A stretch of DNA of 64,000 bases. Source: Mimachlamys varia. Taxonomy: Eukaryota > Mollusca > Bivalvia > Pectinida > Pectinidae. Positions 1 through 11,600 of the stretch are shown here, piece after piece. A program made the position numbers and the translations under genes. Under the pieces are notes generated by a model. The model was not told the origin of the DNA and did no database searches. It worked only from the letters and a program-made list of their open reading frames with translations. Every line of letters begins with the position of its first letter. The stretch's first letter is position 1. The stretch lies in assembly GCA_947623455.1 (NCBI GenBank), contig OX392532.1, positions 30,664,792-30,728,791 of the forward strand, read 5' to 3'.

Positions 1-91
1 AGGCTTATTTTTACATGGTTATCAACTGGGTTTTTTTTCAGAATTTTTCAGAATCACGAAATATTTCTTGAACTTACGTATATTGGGCCTT
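1..91. mobile_element. Right part of a MITE-like element, truncated by the window edge
   Basis: Bases 11-91 closely match 57833-57911: GGTTATCAACTGG, a T-run, CAGAATC.CGAAA and the terminal ACGTATATTGGGCCTT. In the second copy this end is one arm of a terminal inverted repeat. The element therefore continues outside the window to the left. Confidence 0.65.
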
Positions 92-2359
92 AAAATGACA
101 TGCAATTTTCGTGATGTATTTTGCACTTCATTTCGCGCAATACATCTGCAATCTAGATTTAAGTAACTCTATCATATAACTCTCTCATGAAGAAAATGTA
201 CTGCCTCTACCGTCGTGTTCATTGTCACGTTTAAAGTCGGTGTCCTTACACGTCCCATGGCCGTACACGTGTCGTCCCATTGTCATATGGAGTGTCCATC
301 ACCTCACAAGTGACGCTTTTCACGCACAAGTATAAACATCTTGTTTACGGTTGTTTCAATTTAGTTAACTTGATATTATTGCAGCATCTCTTCCGCATTA
401 GTCACACAAAAACTAAGCCAATTAAGTCTCTCTGTTTACAAAATAATATTATTAAAAATAATAAAATCATTCAATATATATGACAATTTTCTTTTGCATA
501 GATAATTTAGATAACAATTGAACGTCGATATTTGCTAGCGGTATGCTAACGAAACTTTCAAACAACCTTGTCTCTGTCATACGTCACGCGGAATATTGAA
601 CCTAAATGAAGACTTTAGATACATCTGACGATGGCCACATCTGGTAACACTGATACACAATGACAACAATTCAAACACACAGGTTTACGTTGGATAGAAG
701 TTTTTATTCATCGATAACTACATCAAGAGTAGGATTCAATGAAAAATGAAACACAATATAGTCACCAATGAATTTAAACAAGTCTACATTGTACTTAAAC
801 GCTTCATAGTGGAGATCTCAATTGTATTCAAGATATTTAACAAGAATAAATTTATATTTTACATTATTTACCGATAAAAATCATCGATATACATTATTTT
901 CTTTCATGAAATATATATATAAGTAGTACATAAACAAATGACTCGTCTCTACTGTCCACTTCGAGCAACTAAGACAAACCAAAAAGATACAGGGGTAGTG
1001 TGTAAGGTAAGTGATTTGGGGTTGAAATGTATTATTAATTATAAAAACAATCATTTCAAAACTTTTTTGTTTGTACAGATTTTACAGTATTGCACTGCAG
1101 ATTACTAAAACAATATCATGAAATGCCTTTGTTTGAAAACAAAACTCTCAGTTATTGAATTTGAATAAGAATCCCTTTTTGCTTGTTATGAAAAAAATAG
1201 AACGTTGACATCAATTCCAGTTTAAATGACAATTTTCTTTTGGGACTGTGCTTGATGACATTTAATAACGTACTACTTCCGGTTGAAATGGCAATCACCA
1301 GTAAAAAATAACAACTTGTGCGATATCGTTATATTCCACGTTAGATTCAGTTGGTAACCTACATTGTGTTATGATAATTATGATGGAATGGGAAATTCTA
1401 TAACGACTTCATTTTCTTTTTCAAACACAATCTTACTTTAATGTGAAAAGATCAAAAAACGTGAAACATTAAAATGTGAAACATAGGATTGAAGAGAATA
1501 AAACGGACATTGCACTATTTTTGTGAATGGGACTTGACACCCGGTATTCGGGAGCATTGTATATATACAAAACACACAACAGTGCGAACAGACAAACAAC
1601 ATATCACGACACATTATATTCTACGATATCTCAACTCAACGATAATAATAAATAGCATTTCCAACAGGAAATCATTTATCTGTTTCCCAAACTGTTACTC
1701 TTCTTCACATTTCATAGTTACGTTAAATGTGTCATGACGTCATGAAAGTAAGTTGTCCTTTGACGTCATCACATAGTCATAAGCTTGAATGTAACAAAAT
1801 ACAGCTATACTCATGTAGTAATGTTCACAGTTTCACCTAATTGTTTCTTTAACGAACTAAATAAATTATTATGAAAAACATGCTCCTTAAAGCTGGTTTT
1901 TTGTGTCTCAAATAAAATTCTTCTGGAATGAGACATTATTTTGACCGCCTCGTTATGGAGTCCAACCATTCGCGATGACACGGTCCAGGCGTCAACTGTC
2001 TTCACGGACCAATGGTCAGACTTGCATTGATATGCAGATAATTACTGAAGAGCTCCGAATGCAAATTAGCTGCCCTTCCTGTGGCTTAACGTGTATCAAA
2101 CACGTAGAAAGGATCCTCCTGACCGTCGGGGAAATATTTCAGAATACATCAGTAGTTGTGTCTGTCATATAGGAAAATACTAAATAATCGCCACTCACAA
2201 TGTTCACTGTTTAACAAATGTCTGTCACACAGCTTCTGCACTTTATAAATAATATGTTTATAACAATCAATTTACACACATATTGTCAATCTTGGAATGA
2301 CGCTGGTTAAAGGTAAAAAAATGTTCACATATTCATATATCAAAACGGATGTGACGTCA
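92..2359 (-). other. 3' UTR and 3' flank of Lhx1
   Basis: No coding sequence is seen. On the gene strand the clearest AATAAA-type signal is at 708-703 (about 1.65 kb after the stop), with ATTAAA variants at 1442-1437 and 1266-1261, so the transcript end is unresolved. Two perfect CRE palindromes lie at 1735-1742 and 1761-1768. Short open frames here (for example 280-483, 1489-1737, 1975-2172) have no recognisable content. Confidence 0.5.
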
Positions 2360-2541
2360 TCACCAGGCTTCCGTCATTTCCTGTGGAGGATGAGACAGTG
2401 AGGTAAAGGAGTTAGCTAGGGACCTTGGTGGGCCCCCGGGTCCAAAGGGGCTCTCGTGACTGTGTAGTACCAGGGAGTCAGGGGACCCTGACGATGGCAT
2501 CATATCATTTGGCATGAACTGACTATCCGGAACCATATTTC
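2360..2541 (-). CDS. Lhx1: Lhx1 coding exon 6: C-terminus and stop codon
   Basis: Acceptor TTATCGTTTTAG lies just above 2541. Two bases (GA) complete Gly, then [18 protein letters not shown], a Ser/His/Pro-rich middle and the ending [12 protein letters not shown] with TGA at 2362-2360. The ending corresponds to the conserved LSHPPEMNEA-type terminus of Lhx1/5 proteins, confirming the true 3' end of the coding sequence. The exon is 182 nt, 59 residues plus stop. A perfect TGACGTCA palindrome (2352-2359) begins directly after the stop. Confidence 0.95.
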
Positions 2542-2620
2542 CTAAAACGATAAGAAACAATAACAGATAAGTATTAAATATTAAAATATATTATTATACA
2601 AAGACTGTCAAACAGGATGA

Positions 2621-2660
<40 letters not shown>

Positions 2661-5600
2661 TCATGATGATTATGATGATGTATTGAATTGAGATACTGAT
2701 GTGAAGAAGATGGAGTACAGGAATCATGATGTTGAATATAATACATTGTGGACGATGAGAGCGACTGTGAGTAAGGATGGCTGTATACATGTACAATGTG
2801 CTGTGTTAAATGTAAATATACAATATGTAAAACCTTGAAAAATAAAACAAATATAAAAAAGATAACGGTTACTCGATAGACACAATCCAAACCATCAAGT
2901 TTATAACATAATAATGCAAACAGGTAAAACTGATGGATATCAAATGCAAATCTGACGATAAATGTTCATGAATTATATACAGGACACTAGGGCGGAAATA
3001 TCAAACTCTAATAGATAAATGTACTACGTAGTATGGATCAGTAAGAATGATATATACATATTTCAACTGGGATTTCAAATAGGCGCTACCAAAAATACGT
3101 GTACAAATGAAAAGTCAGGAGTGGAGAATTGGCACGCGTGAAGGAATTCATGGAGCTTCTGCACAGGAGCGTAAGGTTTTAATGTTTAGTTCATGTAATT
3201 ATAATACACATGAAATTTGCGTACAGTTATAACACTAGAATGTGTATTCTGTGTAACATATACACAGTATTCGTTTTTTTTGTAATTGATAATATATACG
3301 GTATATACAGTACTGCATGCTTTGCAGGAAGTGTGTTTCAATGGAGGGTTACACCTCGGGAAGGATGTCGACTCAAATAGAGTCCTACCTGTCCGATACA
3401 GAGTAGCACAATGATGCCCTTTATCGATCCGTGTCACATTAATGTTTTCGCGCATCAGTGGACATTAAGAAAGTGTAACATTTCAGGCGATACGAGAATA
3501 TGTTACCCTCTACTGTATATTGACTACAGCAATATGTCCGATACCTACTCACTTCATTTATCGTCGTCCTCACAATTTCACGTGCATAAATAGGCGGGTA
3601 CAATGGCCCACGTGTCGCCAGCCGAGTACCAGTGAACTGTTGTTACATCTGCTGACGATAATTACTACTTTATACACTGTTGTATCGACCTACGGGCACG
3701 GCCGAGCGACACACCGTTTACATAGGGCAGCCTATCGCATTCAAAACGCCAAAAATGTTACATGTTATCATTCATCATTTGTAATAATTCTATCAAAAAA
3801 TCGTTTTAACACGAAGTAGATCCGAATTTCAATGTTTCGTAGTTATTATTTTAAGCTATTTGTTAAAAAATGTTATAGTTAAAGGAAATACAGGATTTAC
3901 ATTTTTTTTCATACATGATATTGTGAAGATGAAAAAGTTAGTTATATCTCTTTTAATATTAAAAGAAGGCAAAATCCGTTTACGGCTTTCTCTGGATACA
4001 TCTTTGATAACCAACGCAGTAATTGTTTACTGAGATAAATTAACATATACTAACTATTAAAAACTATGGAGAGAAAAAAACGACCTGTTGTATCAGTGGC
4101 ATTAATTTCACAGAATACAAACACGGGTTTATTCTTAACTATGGCGTCTGCTCAGAATCATATTCATTCATTCATTCTAGATTCAAGGAAAAAATTTTTT
4201 GTATTATTCGCTTCTTATCCTCAACTTGCTCAGCAATTTGTTATATACATATCCCATTCGCCGGTCAACACACAATTAAACAAGCATGTTATTTCTCTCA
4301 GAAATCCCCTCCTTGGCCCCCTTTCCAATTTCAAAGACGAGCGCGTGCTTCAGTTCTCCATAAATGGTTGGTTTGATGAGATTCTCCAAGATCTCGTGAT
4401 AGTTGTAAAAGGAAATAGAACAAACCTCGAGAGAAAATATTGTTTCGCGATCAATACGTTTCTGCCTTATCTTTCACCACAGACCATCCTCCTCTACCAT
4501 TCTGAGCAGACGACAGCCAAACGCGAGCGCCAAAATCCAATTTCCTAATTTAGCTTAAATAAACAGGTCGTTGGCAATGCGCGCACAAATAAAAATTAAA
4601 GAATGTAATTCCAATGTATTTGTCAATGAGTATGCTATTCCTTGCTTCATTAGAATCTTTAAGTGACTATTTGTTTCTCGTAGATTACATTACCAAGTAC
4701 TAGCATTAGACATCTTATATTTGTCAATTGAAAAACGCCTACTTATTCGACAGTTTTGATCGTTTATGTGAAATTTTATACAAAAGCTGTTTTCGATTTT
4801 TCTTTTTTTTCCTGTTTTTTTTCCATTTTGTTCCTTTTACATTTTAATAATACGTTTTTTTCGGTTTTTGTGGCACCGCGTTGACATCCATTATTCAGTT
4901 GTAAGAAACGCTGTTTATACATCAAAATATGAAAACAAAAATATTTTAAAAATATTCAATAAGTGATGAGCGTGTTCGTTCGGACACCATTTTAAAACTA
5001 CGCTATTTTTGGCGAATGCTATTTTCACAAAATGAACATTAGGTGTTTTACTCCCATTAATAAATCGTTCATTCCGTTTTATTCAGAAGAACAGCAAGGA
5101 ACTACATTAGAAATTAACATCCTTATTTAAACCTTTTTGTCAATATTCTGTAATGTAAATGCATTTTTGTTCACTAGATTGTATGAGCACTTATTTATGA
5201 TATAGTCTGTCAAAAAAGAAAGCTGGAGCACAGTATATACATTTTATCCAATAGCTACTCGACTTATATTTCACATTAATGGCCACATCTTTGCGTGACA
5301 CTTCGACTGGTTTCCGCTATGTGAACCACTTTATGAACGGAATGATATAAACTATGGGAAAACATATGTTTTATTATTGAAAAATGGTCTTTATTAATCA
5401 GCAACTTATAATTAACCTGTTGTTTACAGAAATTTTTATCACAACACCTGCATTCGTCATGACCTATGAGGCGTATCTAGTGACGTTCATGGGAGTATAA
5501 CGCCACCCAGCATCCAGCTGGTGACTGTGAAGATTCCTCACACGGAATGAAAAGTAGTCAATTCCCAGATCGGTTAGTATTGTGTTCTGCCTAACAAATC

Positions 5601-8600
5601 GTGACAAAATATGGTTATTTTATTAGTAAACACTGTTTCTGTAATGAATGATTTAAACTCCGGTACAAAAGACCTGTTGGATAGGAATAACGTAAACAAA
5701 ACTGAAATGATATAGTATATTGAATGAGTGACTACACCGAAGCTGCTCGTCACAGCTCAATGAATCAAATGCGATATCAATGTTACCACACTGATCCCAT
5801 GCGGTAATGTGTATTGCAGTGCATGCAGTTTCAATATTTATATCTTACTGATTTGCATTAATTTTAAAAATACTAAATGGTTTTCGTTCATACGTATATA
5901 AAAGAAAACTATGTTCTATAGCAATTCCTCCATTTGCGATAGATACTTAGGACGTTTCGCACGGGTTTAATCAAATTATTGACGTAGAATTAAACATGAA
6001 CCTACCGTATTCATTGTTTCAGCATGTTTAATGAAAATGCCCTTAGGCGTTTAAGACCGACAATAAATAGAGCCTTAGAAATGCACGTCGGTATACCGTT
6101 GTCCACGTTTTTTATCAGATGATGTGCACTGAAGCCGACATGGAATTGTTCATTTATTAGGAACCTGACCATCCTACCCACGCGTTATTAATGTAAAGGT
6201 TAGTCACACCAATTTTATGCCTTAATTATTAATATGTGTATAAACAATAACATGAAGTTCATAACAAATTGTATTCTAACGTTCGTTTTGTTAATGGTAT
6301 CATTTGGCAACTGGTGCGTTTCGTGGACATGTTTGTTTCTCGGACATTTTTTGTTTTGTTTTGTTTCTTTTTTTTTGTGCCTTTTTCCGAAATGAGACGA
6401 AAACAATTCCTGACATACGATAACATAAGATAAACCATGAAAAACACTTGACATAGGAACTTTCCTTCTCACATACAGACTAATGTGCCAAGTGCTAGAT
6501 CTTTCAAACTGTTTTTGAACTAATTTGATGTACTCAACGATTAATTAATTTGCGGTTTTGTTTACATACGATATACCATACTATTATTATTGTTAAACTT
6601 TGGTTTCATTATTAAACATGTAATTTACTGATTTAAAATGTCCATGTTGACGTTTGCCCTTTCTTACGCCGGTTCTCGCTACGAGGACATTACATTGGTG
6701 TGATTCTACCTTAATTTACATGACGGCTGCCTTTGATGAAGCCAGAAACGCCTAAATGAACGTTTCCGAAAAACCTTCTTGTTTTTGTTTTTCTGAATGT
6801 GAATATATTCGATGGTCATAATTTGCCTACGTAATATGGATTATTGCATTTGAAGTTGGAAAGGTGGCTTGTTCTTTTCAGTCCCTGACCTCGTCAATAC
6901 AAACCTATCCTTTTATTCTTCATGTCTAAGACGTAAGAAGAAATAAATACGTACCGTTATGATGTAAAGGTTGATCGAGGTTTAGGGGCGGGGTCCCTCG
7001 TGATGACGGTGGTAGGAAGTTAAGGTTCCCCGGGCCTCCGGGCTCACCCTGTCCGGGGAAAAAGTCACCGTAACCTTGATAGCCAGCGTAAAAGTCTTGT
7101 CCATTATCTGAAAAGACAAAGTTCGGCATAAAGATAATACAGTTCGGCATAATAATGATAATGATTATATTAAGAAAGTTTGGCATAATGATAATACAGT
7201 TCGGCATAATAATGATAATAAGTATTCAGACAACCGTAAAATGCATAAAATCACATGTGGACAGACACTGGATTTGAAGTATCACATGTTATATATAGTT
7301 CACCGTTGTTAAAGTATATAAATTTGCCTTTTACCTGGGATGACCAATAAAGTATAATAGGATTACTTCTGATGGGGTCTCATTACATAGGACTAGATAC
7401 ATTAATCTATATAATTATGAAGAATCGTTAACGTTGGTTTAAAAGCATGCCTAAAGAGATGAATTTGGGTACAAAATTATGATTTTTATTTTCGGAAAGA
7501 CCGTAACTTAGTATTTTAATTTTTATGTTATTGTAACCAGAGACATGTTTTATTTATTTTTTCATTCATTTCTTTCCTTTATTTTGTTAATTTATTAAAA
7601 TGTTTGTTAATGATCAGGAACACAACAATAACAGATATATCAACATCAAACCGTCTAGAGTAACGGCGCGGTTTTGATAAAAATTTCATCATATCTTTTA
7701 GCGAATATACCAATATGTAGCTTTCGCTTTTATAATCATTTATCGCCGTCATCACATTTTTTTTTTATAATATTGCTCTAACAATTATTTGCCATTTTTG
7801 TTTTGCCTGAATACATGATAACAGAAGTGTTAGATTTGGGCGATAGTGGTTAGGCTATCACAAGTTCCCATCATCGCGGAGTGATATTCAAAGGATCGAC
7901 TAGTCGGTGATGGCGGAGCGATAACTTCCGGTAGGGCAATCTCTCATCGGCCCCGCCCTATCTAATCTCGGTTGTCAAACTGGTGACGAGACGTGTCTAT
8001 ATATGCGTATTATGACGGCTGCTGAGGGTTCGGCGGGGTAGTTAAACATGCATGACTACAAACAACCGATATCAGATCGAGGCTATGACGAATGAATACG
8101 GGCCATAATTGATGCATGGCTGGGCCTGCCGATTGATATGTGTCAAAACGGGTATTGTTGTATGGACGTGCAGTGGCTTGTGTATCGAAAGTACGAAAAC
8201 GATGTCCATTTCATCAAATATAGATATTTATAACAAAGACTGTCGCACGGGCTTCTGAAAGCAATTTTCTCGCTTCTACCAAACATTGTCCAGCTATTTC
8301 GTGTTTCTTGTAAATCATAACATGTTTACAATGTTATATTGTACCAATGTCTGTTTTGTTTTGATGGACACGAAATGAATGTGTAAGGAATGCGCTACAA
8401 TAAACATTTAATTGTTAATGTTAGATGATAGAAATAATGTTAGACTTGTACTTTTTGTTTGATAAAATACAGGAATAATTAAAACTATTGCAAGTGTTGT
8501 AAATGAACTCTTTTGTCTTGCTATCGTTTGTAGATTCCATTTAACTACTTCATAATATTGCAAATGATAAAGTTAAAGTGTGGGTGATCTGAAGATTGCC

Positions 8601-11600
8601 CGTAAGTAAACTGTAAAACGACGTCATGCTAAAGCAAACTGATATGATTAAACGTGTGCAAAATGGTTTTGCAAAAGAAATAAAAACAATCCCTTTGTGG
8701 TCTGTATCACATGTCTTCTTAAAACTGAAATCTATCTGAAATTTTCTGCACAGAAAACGATTCGAATAGGGGAAAAAAATAAAATCAATATTATTCCGTT
8801 TTCTATTCGGCCTTTATCTTCAAATCTGTGGTCAGGTTTCTTGCATTGACGAGGTCTGCCACACATAATGCATTTTGCTGTGGTCGTGTTTGTGCGGGAT
8901 AGGACGTCTGGGATATAACTTTATACATATAGACAGTGTACTGCCCCCCTTGATTCGACCTGTACGGTCGAGGGTAGACTGTAATAAAATTGACAAACTG
9001 TTCGGGTCCGTCAGCACCCCTTGTTGGCGGTGAGGAGTGGAGTCGGGTTCTACTCATGGGTACGGCGCACACACATGTCATCTATCAATGTCGGACCGTA
9101 TACAAGGCGTCAATGTCGGACCGTATACAAGGCGCGTATACAAACCGGAGCGGATCCGAGCAGGAAGGATCCGGAGACGAAAGTTTAGCATTCTTTGATA
9201 CACAGTCAAATGAGCCATTTGTGCCTCCGACTACATACGAATCGATTGTTTAGCGGTGTAGGGTTTCCAACAGCGAGTGAAGATAAATTTTAAGAGTTTA
9301 AAAAAATGAAAGGTTCGATCTCGGATTACGTGTCCACAGGTGGTAGACATAATCACACGTGTGAAAAATAATACACTGTCTCAGGGTCAAAGGTCAATTT
9401 ATACAAGTTTTTAAAAAACACGGAATGAAGTGTTCCAATGAATATTTGCGGTGAATATATGCCCGGTACAGCGGAGGACATAGAGTACTCACGACTTGAC
9501 CTATACATAAATATTTAATTTAAACTGCGTCTTAATTTATTATCACTGTTCATGGCTACCTTTAAATTGTCAACACCTTACACATTTAGCAATAATTCGT
9601 GAGTTAATTTATTGCAGTTTATTGTGTAACTGTTAAATACCTACATAGATGCTTAAAAAGTGTATGCCTAAGTAACAGGCGACTTAATTTGAGGTCCTAT
9701 TGTTTCTATACTTTCTCCTTCCTAATGTCTCCCTTGGCACTTCCTCATTTTTGGCCTTTAGCTCAGCGATTGCCCTTATTAAGAGGTTTAAGGATTCTGT
9801 CCCTTATCCGAGACATACCAGTCTCAACAATGGTATTTACAACTCCCTGCTTGACGCTCAGCATTATGGGAGTGGGACGACTGGTTTACCCGTTGACTTT
9901 GACCGGGTGTGGTGTTGTGATTGGGGTCTTTGGCACTATGCTTCGATGTGATAGCACTTTAAACAATAGCTCCGGACTATCACAAGGAAACCATACAAAC
10001 ACACCACGGCCTTGGCTGTTAATAGGACGTAAAATTAATCAAACCAAACCGAGGATAAACGATTCTTGTTGACAATTGTTTTACGGGTATTTTCAATGTT
10101 ATATAACATAATTGTACCTTATAACATATAAACATATAAAGTTGTGTTTTGTTAAGACCCAAGAATCACCCTAGTAGAGTCATTCATGGTGTATGTTCAT
10201 TCAATTCTTACAACAGAAAACCCTTCACCTTAGCAGCATAAACATCTATCAAATTGCAAATTTCTTTCTTCTAAACGGTATGTGGAAATAAGTTATAATT
10301 TAATACATACAAACAGTATCACAATATTAGATTAAACAATTAATTGTTCCTTTCAAAAACAAAACTCGCAGTGGTTTGGATTTGTTTTGTTTAACGTCCT
10401 GTTAACAGCCAGGGTAATTCAAGGACGTGCCAGGATTTGGAGGTGGAGGAAAGCCGGAGTACCAAGAGAAAACTTATCGACCTACGGTCAGTACCTGGCT
10501 AATGCATCACGTTGGTTTCTAACTCGCAACCCAGAGGTGGAGGGCAGTGATTGGGAAAAGACATTTGGATCGAAAAATTATTTTGAATATCGAAATCAGT
10601 CACGTCCTTGTGATAGTTTAATTGTGTGAAAATGGGGTCATGTTTTGAAATTGACGAACTCGACGACCGATGAAATACCTGAAAATAATAAACACGTCTG
10701 CTAATTATTCATATAGTCAGCTCAGTAAAACGATTTACAAGCGACATATTTAAGTACACCGTAAAACCACCCGTCTCGTGCAGCGACGATTATGTATATG
10801 TTTAACGGTTCATTGGAGCATGCATCTTTAAAGCAAATCCACGAAGGTCTAATCCGGGTGCACGACTGTCGGCTTATTGATGGGAGCTTTGGGAACATGC
10901 ATGTGCGTGCATTGCCTTGACACAGTGTTTTGTTCAAAGCGATTATGTCGCGTTATGCTTTCAAAGTGCTGCTTATCTAATCAGAAGATCATAAAAAATT
11001 CACGACCTCCGCTCCATGTTGTGTCATAAACGAGACATTCTAGCGCTGCAAGGTTCCTAAGGTTTTTGTCTCAAGGTGTGTGTCCCGGCCATTACATTAG
11101 ACAATGGCGGACCATCTTGGTGACGGACAGAAGTTGGACTGCGTCTAAATCATGTCTTCTGGTCGAATCATCGCAATATAAAGATATCGCAACATGTTAG
11201 ATGTTCTGTCTAGTGGTGCTTGAACAATAAGATGCGTTTGAAAATAAATCTTAATACATAAACTGCAAAATCTATAACAAAAGTAGCAGAAATAAGACTT
11301 TAACTTTTCAGAAGGTACAGGATGAATTTTGAAAAGATAAAAAAACCCAAAGACTACCATTTTAAAACACTTGTGATATGCTATTTATATAATTATATTA
11401 ACTACGATTAAACTATTTTTTATGAAATATTCATACATATTTTCAAGTGCCTATGTCTTAGGTCTAAACTAATGATATGCATTAGGTATACTTCATTGTA
11501 TATATGAATACATCTTCTGTACGTTTCTGGTTATACAGATTGAAAATCAATCAAATATTAGTTTGTCTGTGTTTTTCCTTTTAAAAATGCCTAAAAGCAT

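Noticed and set aside
2594..2890. Minus-strand frame with poly-Ile or poly-Ser
   Set aside because: Produced by the GAT microsatellite.
4066..4548. 160-codon plus-strand open frame in intron 5
   Set aside because: It has an ATG, but no domain, signal or repeat structure is recognisable, its composition matches the intron, and this length is not surprising by chance in six frames of 64 kb.
9689..10072. 127-codon plus-strand frame with hydrophobic segments
   Set aside because: It coincides with a SINE-like repeat and ends in its tail; not a gene.
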